Assembly (NCBI RefSeq): GCF_900100195.1
Contig: NZ_FNES01000004.1
Span: forward strand, 285,209 to 349,208
Direction of reading: 5' to 3'
Origin: Billgrantia gudaonensis
GTDB taxonomy: Bacteria; Pseudomonadota; Gammaproteobacteria; Pseudomonadales; Halomonadaceae
Length of the DNA stretch: 64,000 bases
The notes under the pieces are model-generated. The model was not told the DNA's origin, made no database searches, and saw nothing but the letters and a program-made list of their open reading frames with translations. Shown piece after piece: positions 11,925 through 21,785 of the stretch; position 1 is the stretch's first letter, and the number at the start of each line of letters is the position of its first letter. Made by a program: the position numbers and the translations under genes.

Positions 11925-12911
11925 ATGCCCAGGGCGATGCGCAACCGTGCATCCCATACCCAGCAGAACGCCCGCCTGGCGGGCGTTCTGCTGTTCCTGG
12001 TCCTGTCGACGTTGCTCGGCGGCTGCGCCAGTGCTCCACGCCTGAGCGACGATACCGCCCAGACACTGCCCACCCGAGTCCTGCACGATGACGTGCCCTT
12101 CCACGGGCAGCGCGACTATCAGTGTGGCCCAGCTTCCCTGGCCATGGTGCTCGAACACCAGGGGGTCGAAGTCAGTGTCGATGAACTGATTCCTCAAGTC
12201 TTTCTGCCCGGCCGAGAGGGCAGCGTGCAACCGGAAATGCTCGCCGCCGTGCGCCGCCAGGGGCGCATCCCCTTCGTGATCGACAACCGCTTCGAGAGCC
12301 TGCTGACGGAGCTGGCAGAGGGCGACCATCCGGTGGTGGTGCTGCAGAACCTCTCGTTGCCAGCCTGGCCGCTTTGGCACTACGCCGTGGTCATCGGCTA
12401 CGATCGACAGACTGGCGAGCTGATCCTGCACAGCGGAGAGGAACCCCGCCGTCGCGAGTCGTTCCGGCGTTTCGACGCCACCTGGTCGCGCAGCGAGCGC
12501 TGGGCCTTCGTCGCCCTGCCACCGGGAGAACTGCCGAGCGCCATCGATGCGGAGGCGGCCATCGAGGCCACCGCCGATTTCGAACGGGTTCAGGGAGCCG
12601 AAACCGCCCTGCCGGGCTGGGAATCCATTGCCGAACGCTTCCCGGAAGCGCCCATGGCGCACTTCGCCCTGGGCAACGCGCGTTACGCCAACGACGATGC
12701 CGAGGGTGCCATCGCCGCCTTCCGACGCGCGGTGGCCCGGCAAGACGACCTGGCCGTGGGCTGGCTCAATCTCGGGCTGGCATTACGCGAGCGCGGCGAC
12801 GTCGCCGCAGCCCGTCAGGCCCTGAAACGGGCCAGCGAAGACGACGGCCCATGGCAGGAGCGGGCAAGGGAGGCACTGTCATCGCTGGAAACCGGGGTCG
12901 CGAGCGACTAG
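11925..12911 (+). CDS. PA2778-like lipoprotein: C39-type cysteine peptidase domain plus TPR
   Basis: A 328-residue lipoprotein with signal sequence and lipobox LGGC (Cys34). A papain-like C39 domain follows: catalytic Cys67 in QCGPASLAM and His152 in WHYAVVIGYD, then a loose TPR region at about 215-320 (MAHFALGNARYANDDAEGAIAAFRRAV). C39 domains cut peptides at a double-glycine leader, but in this family the target is unknown. ATG at 11925 abuts the upstream stop; ATG at 11937 is an alternative start, and neither has a strong ribosome site. A perfect 33-base palindrome lies inside codons 13-23. Confidence 0.85.
   Translation: MPRAMRNRASHTQQNARLAGVLLFLVLSTLLGGCASAPRLSDDTAQTLPTRVLHDDVPFHGQRDYQCGPASLAMVLEHQGVEVSVDELIPQVFLPGREGSVQPEMLAAVRRQGRIPFVIDNRFESLLTELAEGDHPVVVLQNLSLPAWPLWHYAVVIGYDRQTGELILHSGEEPRRRESFRRFDATWSRSERWAFVALPPGELPSAIDAEAAIEATADFERVQGAETALPGWESIAERFPEAPMAHFALGNARYANDDAEGAIAAFRRAVARQDDLAVGWLNLGLALRERGDVAAARQALKRASEDDGPWQERAREALSSLETGVASD
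11961..11993. repeat. Perfect 33-base palindrome inside the 5' end of the PA2778-like gene
   Basis: CAGCAGAACGCCCGCC - T - GGCGGGCGTTCTGCTG: two 16-base arms with a single central base. It encodes QQNARLAGVLL of the signal-peptide region. In RNA it would form a very stable stem 37 bases after the upstream stop. It is followed by TTCCTGG rather than a T-run, so it is not a standard intrinsic terminator. Confidence 0.85.
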
Positions 12912-12941
12912 TCGACCCGCTACCACTAACGTGGAGGTTTC

Positions 12942-13367
12942 ATGAGCTACGAGATCGTTCTAAAGCGCGTCTACGCTCCCGCCGACTCGGACGACGGGGC
13001 GCGCATCCTCGTCGACCGGCTATGGCCACGCGGAAAGCGGCGCGAAAGCCTCGCCCTCACCGAGTGGTACCGCGACGCCTCACCCTCACCGGCCCTGCGT
13101 CGCCAGTATCATCAGGGCACGATCAGTCCCGCGGTCTTCGCCGCCCGTTATCGCGGCGAACTGCGTGATGATCCGGGCTATCTGGTCCCCCTGATGCGCC
13201 ACGCCCGCCGCGGCCGACTCACGCTGCTCACCGCGACCCGGAACATCGAGGACTCGCACCTTCCCATCCTGCGTGAGGCACTGCTGACGGCACTCCACCA
13301 GGAAGATGCCGCCGACGCCGAACCGGCGTCATCGCCCTGCTATGGACACGAGTTTCGTAGCGACTGA
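12942..13367 (+). CDS. DUF488 family protein (YeaO-like)
   Basis: A 141-residue protein of the DUF488 family. Typical features are the N-terminal [20 protein letters not shown], the [11 protein letters not shown] motif and [18 protein letters not shown] near the C terminus. The family is small, widespread and without a firmly known activity. GGAGG lies about 6 bases before the ATG. It starts 30 bases after the PA2778-like gene, and its end is 14 bases from convergent sthA. The C terminus (after about 122) is an acidic extension. Confidence 0.88.
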   Translation: MSYEIVLKRVYAPADSDDGARILVDRLWPRGKRRESLALTEWYRDASPSPALRRQYHQGTISPAVFAARYRGELRDDPGYLVPLMRHARRGRLTLLTATRNIEDSHLPILREALLTALHQEDAADAEPASSPCYGHEFRSD

Positions 13368-13381
13368 CGCCCGAGGCATCC

Positions 13382-14773
13382 CTAGAACACCCGGTTGAGC
13401 CCGTTCTGAGCGGCCACTCGGTAAGCCTCGGCCATGGTCGGGTAGTTGAAGGTGGTGCTCACGAAGTACTTCAGAGAATTCGCCTCGCCTTTCTGCTGCA
13501 TGATCGCCTGGCCGATATGGACGATCTCGGAGGCCTGGTCACCGAAGCAGTGGATGCCCAGGATCTCCAGGCTCTGCTGATGGAAGAGGATCTTGAGCAT
13601 GCCGACGGTGTCGCCGGTGATCTGGGCACGGGCGGTGTCCTTGAAGAACGCCTGGGCCACCTCGTAAGGCACCTTGGCCTCGGTGAGCTCCCGCTCGTTA
13701 CGACCAAAGGAACTGATCTCGGGAATGGTATAGATACCGGTGGGCACCTCGGTGACGAAACGGTAGTCACGATCGAGCAGCTCGTCGCAGGCATTGAGCC
13801 CCTGGTCGTAGGCCGCACTGGCCAGGCTCGGCCAGCCGATCACGTCGCCTGCGGCGTAGATGTGCCCGATGGCCGTTCGATAATGCTCGTCAACGGCGAG
13901 CTGTCCACGGCCGTTGGCCTCGAGACCGATGGTCTCCAGTCCGAGCTGATCGGTATTGCCCGTGCGGCCGTTGGCCCAGAGAAAGGCATCGGCGCGCAGC
14001 TTCTTGCCTGACTTGAGGTGCACGATCACCCCCGACTCATCCCCCTCGACGCGATCGTATTCTTCGTTGTGGCGGATGAGTACGCCATGCTTGCGGAGGT
14101 GGTAGGAGAGCGCATCGCTGATCTCGTCGTCCAGAAACGAGAGCAGGCTGCCGCGGTTGTTGATCAGGTCGACCTTGACGCCCAGTCCCGAGAAGATCGA
14201 CGCATACTCGCAGCCGATCACGCCGGCGCCGAAGATGATCAGGGTGCGCGGTGTGTGGTTGAGGCTGAGAATGGTGTCCGAACAATAGATGCGCGGATGA
14301 CGAAAGTCGATGTCCGCCGGGCGATAGGGCCGCGAACCGGTGGCGATGACGACCTTCTCGGCCACCAGTTGATCGGTCGCATCCTGGCCGTCGCGCACCA
14401 GCAGGGTATGCTCGTCCTGGAAGCGTGCCACGCCGCTGAACAGATCGATCCGGTTGCGCGCATAGAAGTTGGTGCGCATGGCCACCTGTTGTTCGATGGT
14501 GACCCGCGAACGCTCCATCACCTTGGGAAAGGAAAACCAGCGCGGCTCGCCGATGTCGCGAAACATCCGATTGGTGTTGAATGCCATGATCTGCTTGACC
14601 TGGTGGCGCAACGCCTTGGATGGGATGGTTCCCCAGTGCGTGCAGTTGCCGCCCACCAGCGGCTGCTTCTCCACCACGGCAACCCGTTTGCCGTGCTTGG
14701 CGGCATTGATGGCAGCGCTCTCGCCCGCCGGACCGGTCCCGATCACCACCACATCGTAGTTGTAGACTGCCAT
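13382..14773 (-). CDS. sthA: Soluble pyridine nucleotide transhydrogenase
   Basis: SthA moves hydride between NADPH and NAD+ in the cytoplasm and helps drain excess NADPH. The 463-residue flavoprotein has an FAD dinucleotide fold ([10 protein letters not shown] near 12-21), a second NAD(P)-binding fold ([15 protein letters not shown]) and a C-terminal dimer domain. At 41-53 [13 protein letters not shown] has a single Cys followed by Thr where disulfide reductases have a second Cys. This SthA hallmark separates it from lipoamide dehydrogenase and glutathione reductase. The start [10 protein letters not shown] has an AGGAGAT upstream. Confidence 0.96.
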   Translation of the reverse strand: MAVYNYDVVVIGTGPAGESAAINAAKHGKRVAVVEKQPLVGGNCTHWGTIPSKALRHQVKQIMAFNTNRMFRDIGEPRWFSFPKVMERSRVTIEQQVAMRTNFYARNRIDLFSGVARFQDEHTLLVRDGQDATDQLVAEKVVIATGSRPYRPADIDFRHPRIYCSDTILSLNHTPRTLIIFGAGVIGCEYASIFSGLGVKVDLINNRGSLLSFLDDEISDALSYHLRKHGVLIRHNEEYDRVEGDESGVIVHLKSGKKLRADAFLWANGRTGNTDQLGLETIGLEANGRGQLAVDEHYRTAIGHIYAAGDVIGWPSLASAAYDQGLNACDELLDRDYRFVTEVPTGIYTIPEISSFGRNERELTEAKVPYEVAQAFFKDTARAQITGDTVGMLKILFHQQSLEILGIHCFGDQASEIVHIGQAIMQQKGEANSLKYFVSTTFNYPTMAEAYRVAAQNGLNRVF

Positions 14774-14855
14774 GTACCCGCGGATCTCCTTCGCCACCAA
14801 GGGGAGGTCAAGACGCACGCATCAAGCGCTACCGAACTGCCATCGGCCGATCCCA

Positions 14856-15107
14856 TCAACGCCGGGTCGCATCGTAGCCGAGATCGGCGCCGCGGCTTTC
14901 GTCGCTGCGCCGCCGGGCGCCAGCCTTGCGATTCTCCTCCTCGCAGACTTCGTCGCGGCCACCGCAGACCTCGCAGCCATCCTTGAGGCCGAGCTTGTTG
15001 AGGCCGCCGCAAGAGCCGGCGATCGGCTTGCGCCCCATGATCACGCCGATGGCCATAGCAGCCATGATCAGCAGCATGAAACCGAGTACTACGAAGAAAA
15101 TCGTCAT
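14856..15107 (-). CDS. nqrM: NQR maturation protein NqrM
   Basis: NqrM is needed to build Na+-NQR, probably by delivering iron to the NqrD/NqrE cysteine site. The 83-residue protein has one N-terminal membrane helix (FFVVLGFMLLIMAAMAIGV). A conserved cysteine-rich tail follows: GRKPIAGSCGGLNKLGLKDGCEVCGG, then EVCEEEN. The start MTIFFVV has an AGGAG upstream. It sits downstream of nqrF on the same strand, but separated by 315 bases including a terminator, and no apbE lies between them. Confidence 0.92.
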   Translation of the reverse strand: MTIFFVVLGFMLLIMAAMAIGVIMGRKPIAGSCGGLNKLGLKDGCEVCGGRDEVCEEENRKAGARRRSDESRGADLGYDATRR

Positions 15108-15422
15108 CGAGAAAGCTCCTTGCGCCTGGCGCCGACGGTGTCCGTCAGCACGGGAACGCCTGTCATGAAGGTTCGTTGTCTCCATCATTGAGACAACCGC
15201 ACGTCAGTCATGCTCCACGCACGTCATGCACAACGCATTCATTCTGGGGAAAGGTCAACACCGGCAACCATGGCGGGCTGACGCACTCAACGCTACACAG
15301 ATCACCTTGTATGCCGATCCACCGCTCATCGGGCACTCAAGTCCAGATCGGCAGACAGGGTGAAATGACGGAAAGGGCCGGCCCGTCATGGGCCAGCCCC
15401 GGTATCGCCCGGCGGCGTGAGA
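15108..15422 (-). other. nqrM leader and nqrF-nqrM intergenic region
   Basis: These 315 bases hold no credible gene. They contain the nqrF terminator (15372-15400) and a perfect hairpin at 15175-15197 (GTTGTCTC, loop CATCATT, GAGACAAC) about 68 bases upstream of the nqrM start. In many gammaproteobacteria apbE occupies this position; no ApbE-like coding sequence is visible on either strand. Confidence 0.7.
15372..15400 (-). terminator. Intrinsic terminator after the nqr operon
   Basis: Read on the minus strand the RNA forms GGGGCUGGCCC - AUGAC - GGGCCGGCCC followed by UUU. The 10-base stem has one U-G wobble and a short U-run. It lies about 22 bases beyond the nqrF stop and should separate nqrA-F from nqrM. 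Confidence 0.75.
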
Positions 15423-16655
15423 TCATCCGCCGAAATCGTCCAGCATGATGTTCTCGGGTTCGACGCCCAGATCGATCAACAACTTGATGACCGAGGCGTT
15501 CATCATGGGCGGCCCGCACATGTAGTACTCGCAATCCTCGGGAGCCGGATGGTCCTTGAGGTAGTTGTCGTAGAGCACGTTGTGGATGAAGCCCGTCGGG
15601 CCGTCCCAGTTGTCTTCGGGCAGCGGGTCGGAGAGCGCCAGGTGCCACTCGAAGTTGGGGAACTCCTCGGCCAGCTGGTCGTACTCCTCGTTGTAGAACG
15701 TCTCGCGCCAGGAGCGTGCGCCGTACCAGAAGCTGATCTTGCGATCGGTCTTGAGCCGCTTGAGCTGGTCGAAGATGTGGCTACGCATGGGCGCCATGCC
15801 CGCACCGCCGCCGATGAAGACCATCTCGGCATCGGTATCCTTGGCGAAGAACTCGCCGAAGGGCCCCATGACCGTGACCTTGTCGCCCGGCTTGAGGTTG
15901 AAGACATAGGTGGACATCAGACCCGGCGGGTGGCTGGTGCCGGGAGGTGGCGTGGCGATACGAATGTTGAACTTGAGAATGCCCTTCTCTTCCGGGTAGT
16001 TCGCCATGGAGTAGGCGCGAATGACCTCCTCGTTGTTCTTGTGGCGGATCTTGAAGAGATCGAACTTCTCCCAATCGCCGCGATACTCCTCCTCGATGTC
16101 GAAATCGGAGAAGGAAATGTCGTAGGGCGGCGCCACCAGCTGCACGTAACCGCCGGCACGGAAGGCGACTTCCTCGCCCTCGGGAAGCTTGAGGTTCAGT
16201 TCCTTGATGAAGGTGGCGACGTTGGGGTTCTCGATGACCTCGCACTCCCACTTCTTGACGCCGAAGACCTCCTCGGGCACCTCGATCTTCATGTCCTGCT
16301 TGACGGGCACCTGGCAGGAGAGACGCCAGCCTTGCTTCTTCTCGCGCAGCGTGAAGTGCGACTCCTCGGTAGGCAGAATGGCGCCGCCGCCCTCTTCCAC
16401 ACGGCATTTGCACTGGGCGCAGGACCCGCCGCCACCGCACGCGGACGACAGGAAGATGCCGTTGGCCGCCAGGGTATTGAGCAACTTGCCGCCGGCCTGG
16501 GTCTGAAGAGTGTGCTCGGGATCGCCGTTGATCTCGATGGTCACGTCGCCGCTGCTGACGAGCCGACTGCGCGCCGCCAGGATGACCATGACCAGACTGA
16601 TCACGACCACGGTGAACATGACCACACCGAGCAAGATGATAGCTGTACCAACCAT
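15423..16655 (-). CDS. nqrF: Na+-translocating NADH:quinone reductase subunit F
   Basis: NqrF takes electrons from NADH and passes them through FAD and a 2Fe-2S centre into the sodium pump. The 410-residue protein has one N-terminal membrane helix (about 4-27). A plant-type ferredoxin domain follows with cluster cysteines near 73, 79, 82 and 114. The FAD domain carries RAYSMANYP (213-221) and the NADH domain GGGAGMAPM (282-290). It ends LLDDFGG, the conserved C terminus. It is last in the nqrABCDEF run, 71 bases after nqrE. Confidence 0.98.
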   Translation of the reverse strand: MVGTAIILLGVVMFTVVVISLVMVILAARSRLVSSGDVTIEINGDPEHTLQTQAGGKLLNTLAANGIFLSSACGGGGSCAQCKCRVEEGGGAILPTEESHFTLREKKQGWRLSCQVPVKQDMKIEVPEEVFGVKKWECEVIENPNVATFIKELNLKLPEGEEVAFRAGGYVQLVAPPYDISFSDFDIEEEYRGDWEKFDLFKIRHKNNEEVIRAYSMANYPEEKGILKFNIRIATPPPGTSHPPGLMSTYVFNLKPGDKVTVMGPFGEFFAKDTDAEMVFIGGGAGMAPMRSHIFDQLKRLKTDRKISFWYGARSWRETFYNEEYDQLAEEFPNFEWHLALSDPLPEDNWDGPTGFIHNVLYDNYLKDHPAPEDCEYYMCGPPMMNASVIKLLIDLGVEPENIMLDDFGG

Positions 16656-16726
16656 GTCGGTTTCCTATTTGCTGTGAGTGACCGGTTTCCCGATGGCGCC
16701 CGGCGCCATCGGTAACGCACCCTGTC

Positions 16727-17344
16727 TCAGAGCTGGATGCCGGAGAAGGACATGAAGCCCAACGACATCAGACCTACGGTGATGAAGGTGATGCCCAGGC
16801 CCTGCAGGCCGGCGGGCACATCGCTGTACTTGAGCTTTTCGCGGATGCCGGCCAGCGCCGCGATCGCCAGGGCCCAACCGAGGCCGGCACCGAAGCCATA
16901 GACCACCGACTCACCGAAGTTGTAGTTGCGCTCGGCCATGAACAGCACGCCACCCAGGATCGCGCAGTTGACCGTGATCAACGGCAGGAACACGCCCAGC
17001 GCGTTGTAGAGCGCCGGCACGTACTTGTCGAGGAACATCTCGAGAATCTGCACGATGGCGGCGATGACGCCGATGTAGCTCAGATAGCCGAGAAAGGTCA
17101 GATCGATGTTCTCGGTGCCGCTGATCCCGGTCCAGGTCAGCGCACCTTCGGCCAGCAGGTAGTGCAGAATCAGGTTGTTCACCGGCACCGTGATGGTCAG
17201 CACCGTGATCACGGCGATGCCCAGACCGATGGCCGAGGAGACCTTCTTGGATACGGCAATGAAGGTACACATACCCAGGAAGAACGCCAGGGCCATGTTC
17301 TCGACGAAGACCGCGGCGACGAGCAGGCTCAGATAGTGTTCCAT
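16727..17344 (-). CDS. nqrE: Na+-translocating NADH:quinone reductase subunit E
   Basis: NqrE is an integral membrane subunit that, with NqrD, holds the membrane-embedded iron centre. The 205-residue protein starts [26 protein letters not shown] and has about six spans. The family cysteines lie in [12 protein letters not shown] and in [17 protein letters not shown], as expected for the iron site. It follows nqrD with a 1-base gap, so translation is probably coupled. Confidence 0.97.
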   Translation of the reverse strand: MEHYLSLLVAAVFVENMALAFFLGMCTFIAVSKKVSSAIGLGIAVITVLTITVPVNNLILHYLLAEGALTWTGISGTENIDLTFLGYLSYIGVIAAIVQILEMFLDKYVPALYNALGVFLPLITVNCAILGGVLFMAERNYNFGESVVYGFGAGLGWALAIAALAGIREKLKYSDVPAGLQGLGITFITVGLMSLGFMSFSGIQL

Positions 17345-17345
17345 G

Positions 17346-18014
17346 TCAGACGGCCTCCTTCGGCTGGGAGTTTTCCTTCATCTTGAACTCATTCTCCTCG
17401 ACCTGCTCCGGATGCGTCTCGCGCAGTGCCCAGATGATCAGGCCGATGATGAAGAACGCCGACGGCGGCAGCAGCAGCAGGCCGTTGGGTACGTACCAGC
17501 CACCATCCTGAATCGGCTGCAGCACGGTGAAGCCGAACACGCTGCCGGCACCGAGCAGCTCGCGCACGAAGCCGACGGTCATCAGGATGAAACCGTAACC
17601 CAGGCCGTTGCCGACACCGTCCAGAAAGGCGAGCTGAGGAGGGTTCGTCATGGCGAAACCTTCTGCACGCCCCATCACGATGCAGTTGGTGATGATCAGG
17701 CCGACGAATACCGAGAGCTGCTTGGACATCTCATAGGCGAAGGCCTTGAGAATCTGGTCGACCACGATCACCAGTGAGGCAATGATGGTCATCTGAACGA
17801 TGATGCGGATCGACGATGGAATGTGGTTCCTGATCAGCGACACGAACATGCTCGAGAACGCTGTCACGAAGATCACGGCCATCGTCATGACCAGCGAGAC
17901 GCTCATGCTGGTCGTCACCGCCAGCGCCGAGCAGATCCCCAGGATCTGCAGGGCGATGGGGTTGTTCTTGAAGATCGGCGTCGTCAGGACGCCCTTGGGA
18001 GTCGCAGCGGACAT
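17346..18014 (-). CDS. nqrD: Na+-translocating NADH:quinone reductase subunit D
   Basis: NqrD is a six-span membrane subunit related to NqrE and arranged as its inverted partner. The 222-residue protein shows the family blocks [20 protein letters not shown] and [17 protein letters not shown], each with the conserved cysteine expected to bind the membrane iron. It begins two bases after nqrC ends. The C-terminal tail after about 205 is charged and likely cytoplasmic. Confidence 0.97.
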   Translation of the reverse strand: MSAATPKGVLTTPIFKNNPIALQILGICSALAVTTSMSVSLVMTMAVIFVTAFSSMFVSLIRNHIPSSIRIIVQMTIIASLVIVVDQILKAFAYEMSKQLSVFVGLIITNCIVMGRAEGFAMTNPPQLAFLDGVGNGLGYGFILMTVGFVRELLGAGSVFGFTVLQPIQDGGWYVPNGLLLLPPSAFFIIGLIIWALRETHPEQVEENEFKMKENSQPKEAV

Positions 18015-18016
18015 GG

Positions 18017-18835
18017 TCAGGCTCCTTCAGATTCGAGTTCGACGTCAGCGTCCTCGGCTTCGCCCGGGCTCACCTCGTCGCGGAAGCGGGCCAGGTACTC
18101 GCCGAAGCCTTCCGGGCTGAGCCAGAACTGCAGCATGTTGGTGACGCCACGGCTGGTCAGGGTCGCTCCCGATAGAGCATCGACCTCGGTCGCTTCGCTG
18201 GCACCCCCCTTGACCAGACTGATCGCCGGTGCCACGGCTTCGTCATCCGCGAAGATCTTCTTGCCTTCCCACTGGGCCTGCCAGCGCGGATTGTTGACCT
18301 CGGCGCCCAGACCGGGCGTTTCGCTGTGCTCGTAGTAGGTGATACCGACGAAAGTATTGCCGTCGCCTTTCAACGAGACGTAGCCGCGCATCAGTCCCCA
18401 CAGCCCCTGACCGCGAATCGGCAGAATGATCTGTTCGGGATCGTCGGCCTCCCCGACCAGGTAGACGGTGGAGAAGTTTTCCTGACGCGACAGGCCGGCG
18501 ATGTCTTGATCGCCTGACAGCGTGCGGGAAGACGCCGGATCGCTGGCCGCTTCGAAGGCGTTGTAGGTGTCGGGATCGAACTCGTCGGTGTATTCGCCGC
18601 TGCGCAGGTCCACCACGCGCGGCGTGATGGTTTCCTCGAAGCGAGACTCGACATCCATGCCCTCTTCGTAGAGGTTGGCCACGCTGAGGATGTTGGTCTT
18701 GCGATCCAGCTCCTGGTTGAGCTGCTGCAGAGGACGCAGCGCCACCGCGGCGGTTGAGACGATGACCGAACACACGATGCAGAGTGCGAACGCCACCGTC
18801 AGGATCTTCTTGATGGAGTTGTTGCTCTGAGCCAT
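18017..18835 (-). CDS. nqrC: Na+-translocating NADH:quinone reductase subunit C
   Basis: NqrC carries one of the two covalent FMN groups of the pump. The 272-residue protein has an N-terminal membrane anchor (about 8-33) and a periplasmic FMN domain. The FMN attachment motif SGAT is at 222-225, so Thr225 is the expected site. FMN is attached by ApbE, which is not encoded nearby. The start overlaps the nqrB stop by one base (TGATG), indicating coupled translation. After about 255 an acidic tail extends beyond the domain. Confidence 0.97.
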   Translation of the reverse strand: MAQSNNSIKKILTVAFALCIVCSVIVSTAAVALRPLQQLNQELDRKTNILSVANLYEEGMDVESRFEETITPRVVDLRSGEYTDEFDPDTYNAFEAASDPASSRTLSGDQDIAGLSRQENFSTVYLVGEADDPEQIILPIRGQGLWGLMRGYVSLKGDGNTFVGITYYEHSETPGLGAEVNNPRWQAQWEGKKIFADDEAVAPAISLVKGGASEATEVDALSGATLTSRGVTNMLQFWLSPEGFGEYLARFRDEVSPGEAEDADVELESEGA

Positions 18836-20061
18836 CAGGCGGTCTCCTCGGCCGGCACACCGGTGCGCTGCTGGCGGCGCTTGATGTTGGCCTGAACAAA
18901 GAAGTGGTCGATGAGCGGGGCGAACAGGTTGGCGAACAGGATCGCCAGCATGATGCCCTCGGGGAACGCCGGATTGACCACGCGGATCAGTACGGTCATC
19001 ACGCCGATGAGCGCTCCGAAGATCAGGCGGCCGGGATTGGTCATGGAGGCAGACACCGGGTCCGTGGCCATGAACACCGTACCGAAGGCGAAACCGCCCA
19101 CCACCAGGTGCCAATACCAGGGCATGGCGAACATCGGGTTGCTCTCCGAACCGGCCAGATTGAGTATCGCGCTCATCGCCACCATGCCCAGCAAGCAGCC
19201 CAGCATGATCCGCCACGAGGCGATCTTGGTCCACAGCAGCACGGCGGCACCGATCAGGATGGCCAGGGTCGAGGTCTCTCCGATGGAGCCCGGCATGAAG
19301 CCGAGGAAGGCGTCCCACCAGCTCCATTGGCTGGAAAGCGCCGCTACGCCGTCCTGGTAGGCGACGGACAATGCCGTTGCGCCGGTGAACCCGTCAGCCG
19401 CGACCCATACCGCATCGCCGGAGATCTGTGCCGGATAGGCAAAGTAGAGGAAGGCGCGACCGGTCAGCGCCGGATTCAGGAAGTTCTTGCCCGTGCCGCC
19501 GAAGACCTCTTTGCCGATCACCACGCCGAAGGTGATGCCGAGCGCCACCTGCCACAGCGGGATCGTAGCCGGCAGGATCAGCGCATAGAGAATGGAGGTG
19601 ACGAAGAAGCCTTCGTTGACCTCATGGCCGCGCTTGACGGCGAACAGCACTTCCCAGAAGCCCCCGACCACGAAAGTGACCAGATAGATGGGCAGGAAAT
19701 AGGTCGCCCCGAGCACGAAGTTGGCCCACAGGCTATCTGGATCGTGGCCGCCCGAAAGGGTCATCATGATGGCTTCGCGCCAGCCATCCATCGAGGCAAA
19801 GCCGTCGGCGATCGCCATGTTGGCCTGCCAGCCGGCGTTCCACATGCCGAAGAACATGGCTGGAAAGGTGCACAGCCACACGGTGATCATGATGCGCTTG
19901 AGATCGATGCCATCGCGCACGTGGGCCGTGGTCTTGGCCACGTCGGGGGGCGAGTAGAAGATGGTGTCGACCGCTTCGTACAGCGGGTAGAGCCTCTCGT
20001 ACTTGCCGCCCTTGTGGAAGTGCGGCTCGAGATTGTCGAGTGTCTGTCGGATACCCATCAT
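18835..20061 (-). CDS. nqrB: Na+-translocating NADH:quinone reductase subunit B
   Basis: NqrB is the largest membrane subunit; it holds a covalent FMN and takes part in sodium and quinone handling. The 408-residue protein has about ten spans. The FMN site TGAT lies at about 226-229 (Thr229), within [10 protein letters not shown]. Family blocks [20 protein letters not shown] and [18 protein letters not shown] are present. Two adjacent ATGs (20061 and 20058) overlap or abut the nqrA stop; the first gives a one-base overlap. Confidence 0.97.
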   Translation of the reverse strand: MMGIRQTLDNLEPHFHKGGKYERLYPLYEAVDTIFYSPPDVAKTTAHVRDGIDLKRIMITVWLCTFPAMFFGMWNAGWQANMAIADGFASMDGWREAIMMTLSGGHDPDSLWANFVLGATYFLPIYLVTFVVGGFWEVLFAVKRGHEVNEGFFVTSILYALILPATIPLWQVALGITFGVVIGKEVFGGTGKNFLNPALTGRAFLYFAYPAQISGDAVWVAADGFTGATALSVAYQDGVAALSSQWSWWDAFLGFMPGSIGETSTLAILIGAAVLLWTKIASWRIMLGCLLGMVAMSAILNLAGSESNPMFAMPWYWHLVVGGFAFGTVFMATDPVSASMTNPGRLIFGALIGVMTVLIRVVNPAFPEGIMLAILFANLFAPLIDHFFVQANIKRRQQRTGVPAEETA

Positions 20062-21410
20062 CAGGCCTCTTTCTCGATAAGGGTGAGGTTGTCGCGCAGG
20101 ATGGGACCGTACTCGTACTTGCCGGGGCACACGTAGGTGCACAGGGCGAGGTCCTCTTCATCCAGTTCCAGGCACCCGAGCTGCATGGCGACCTCGATGT
20201 CGCCGACGATCAGCGAGCGCAGCAGTTGGGTCGGCAGGATGTCCAGCGGCATGACTTCCTCGTAGACACCCACCGGCACCATGGCGCGTTCGGAGCCGTT
20301 GGTCGAGGTGGTCGGCGCATAATTGCGCAGGCCCTTGAACTTCGACAGGTAGATACCCATGACCGAGTGACGGTTGCTGCCCGGCGACAGCCAGCCCAGG
20401 AAGACCCGCTTGTTGCCTTCTTCGAGCAGGCTCACCTGATTGTGGAAGCGACCCAGGTAACGCAGCGCCCCTTCGCAGGTGAATCCGGAGAATACCGAAC
20501 CCGAGATCACGCGGGTTTCATCGGGTTCGATGACCTCACCGGCCAACAGTTCCTCGGTGCTGGCCCCCAGACGCGTACGCAGCAGGCGCGGCGATTCGGC
20601 ACGCGGCCCGCCCAGGGCGATGATGCGGCTGACGTCGAGCTTGCCCTCGCTGAACAGCTTGCCGACGGCGATGACGTCCTGGTAGCCGATGTACCACACG
20701 CGACGCTGCAACGAGACCGGCGACAAGAAGTGGATGTGGGTGCCGACCAGGCCAGCGGGATGCGGGCCCGCGAAGGACTCCGCCTGGACGCCCTCGACGT
20801 TGCCGCCGGGGATGTCGCTGTCGGGAGCGCTGCACAGATAGACCTTGCCCTGCGTCAACCGCGCCAGCACCTTCAGGCCATCCTCGAAGGCCTCGGTCTG
20901 CTGGTTGATGATCAGCGCCGGGTCCGCCGCCAGCGGATGCGTATCCATGGCAGTGACGAAGATATCGGCCGGCTCGCTGTCGATGGCCGGGCTGCGCGAG
21001 TAAGGGCGCGTACGCAGCGCGGTCCACAGGCCCGACTCGACGAGCTGGTCGACCACCGTCTGGCGCTCGAGGCTTTCGAGCTCATTGCGGCCGTGCGCGG
21101 TAAAGCTCTCTGCCTCTTCGTTCTCGTCGACCTCGATCACCACCGAGAGCAGTTTGCGTTTCTCGCCACGGTTGATGGCGATCACCTCGCCGGCAGCCGG
21201 GGCCGTGAAGCGCACGCCGTCGTTCTTCTTGTCGGTGAAGAGCAGCTGGCCCAGTTTCACCTTGTCCCCCTCCCGGACCTCCATGGTCGGCTTCATGCCG
21301 ACGTAGTCGGTGCCCAGGACGGCCACGTGACGCACGGGTCGCGCATCCTCGATGCGCGGCTCGGGCGCCCCCGTGATGGGGAGATCCAGGCCTTTCTTGA
21401 CTTCGATCAT
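20061..21410 (-). CDS. nqrA: Na+-translocating NADH:quinone reductase subunit A
   Basis: NqrA is the peripheral cytoplasmic subunit that heads the operon. The 449-residue protein starts [18 protein letters not shown], the canonical NqrA start. It shows the biotinyl-like fold near the N terminus ([18 protein letters not shown]), the [18 protein letters not shown] block and PGKYEYGP near the end. No strong promoter stands out in the 77 bases upstream; TATATC at about -50 is one candidate -10. The operon works with sthA and respiratory quinones. Confidence 0.97.
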   Translation of the reverse strand: MIEVKKGLDLPITGAPEPRIEDARPVRHVAVLGTDYVGMKPTMEVREGDKVKLGQLLFTDKKNDGVRFTAPAAGEVIAINRGEKRKLLSVVIEVDENEEAESFTAHGRNELESLERQTVVDQLVESGLWTALRTRPYSRSPAIDSEPADIFVTAMDTHPLAADPALIINQQTEAFEDGLKVLARLTQGKVYLCSAPDSDIPGGNVEGVQAESFAGPHPAGLVGTHIHFLSPVSLQRRVWYIGYQDVIAVGKLFSEGKLDVSRIIALGGPRAESPRLLRTRLGASTEELLAGEVIEPDETRVISGSVFSGFTCEGALRYLGRFHNQVSLLEEGNKRVFLGWLSPGSNRHSVMGIYLSKFKGLRNYAPTTSTNGSERAMVPVGVYEEVMPLDILPTQLLRSLIVGDIEVAMQLGCLELDEEDLALCTYVCPGKYEYGPILRDNLTLIEKEA

Positions 21411-21487
21411 AGTCTCGCCCAGTTGATGGATCGGATATACGAAGGAAAGGGGTGCGAATGGATGCGAATTCTTGTCGTGTCAGTACG

Positions 21488-21604
21488 TTACCAGTCAGGC
21501 CCGAGGCGAGCTCGGACCACCCCGAAAATCCCGAGCATTATAAAGACAAGCGCGACCAATGACCACACGACCGATGGTGGAAAAAGGTCTACGCGGCCCA
21601 CCAT
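21488..21604 (-). CDS. Possible 38-residue single-span membrane peptide
   Basis: The last part of a longer open frame reads from an ATG at 21604 as a 38-residue peptide, MVGRVDLFPPSVVWSLVALV and on. It has one clear membrane helix (about 11-30) followed by RARLGPDW. It lies upstream of nqrA on the same strand. There is no clear ribosome site, and hydrophobic frames arise by chance in GC-rich DNA, so this is tentative. Confidence 0.25.
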   Translation of the reverse strand: MVGRVDLFPPSVVWSLVALVFIMLGIFGVVRARLGPDW

Positions 21605-21674
21605 GGCGGGCTGTCGGCAAGGTCGAAGAGGCGTTGAAAGGCGCTGATGGCGCGCCGCAGCGTAGCTGCCGAAT

Positions 21675-21712
21675 GCGATTGGGGCGATCGCTTCGACGAC
21701 CGCCCCAATCGC
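21675..21712. repeat. Perfect 12-base hairpin downstream of gap
   Basis: GCGATTGGGGCG and CGCCCCAATCGC are separated by 14 bases. No T-run follows on either strand, so a classic intrinsic terminator is not supported. Confidence 0.7.
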
Positions 21713-21734
21713 GACGAGATGATCTGGATCACGA

Positions 21735-21761
21735 CATTCCCGACCTGGACGGTCGGGAATG
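21735..21761 (-). terminator. Hairpin just after gap, possible terminator or processing site
   Basis: CATTCCCGACC - TGGAC - GGTCGGGAATG is a perfect 11-base stem 25 bases beyond the gap stop. The following bases on the minus strand (TCGTGATC) lack a U-run, so it may stabilise the mRNA 3' end rather than stop transcription by itself. Confidence 0.45.
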
Positions 21762-21785
21762 ACATCTGAGCGTCGAACGAAGGCC

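Larger units (their letters stand above)
21411..21785. other. gap-nqrA intergenic region with two strong hairpins
   Basis: This 375-base gap lies downstream of gap and upstream of nqrA, both on the minus strand. It contains two perfect hairpins. One is GCGATTGGGGCG (21675-21686) with CGCCCCAATCGC (21701-21712). The other is CATTCCCGACC (21735-21745) with GGTCGGGAATG (21751-21761). The second lies 25 bases after the gap stop and may act in gap mRNA 3'-end formation, though no T-run follows. A possible 38-codon membrane peptide lies at 21488-21604. Confidence 0.6.

Noticed and set aside
13382..14773. Lipoamide dehydrogenase or glutathione reductase
   Set aside because: The second redox-active cysteine is Thr (CTHWGT), which fits SthA, and no dehydrogenase complex genes are near.
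15108..15422. A hidden or frameshifted apbE gene
   Set aside because: The interval is only 315 bases, far shorter than apbE, and none of the frames shows ApbE-like sequence.
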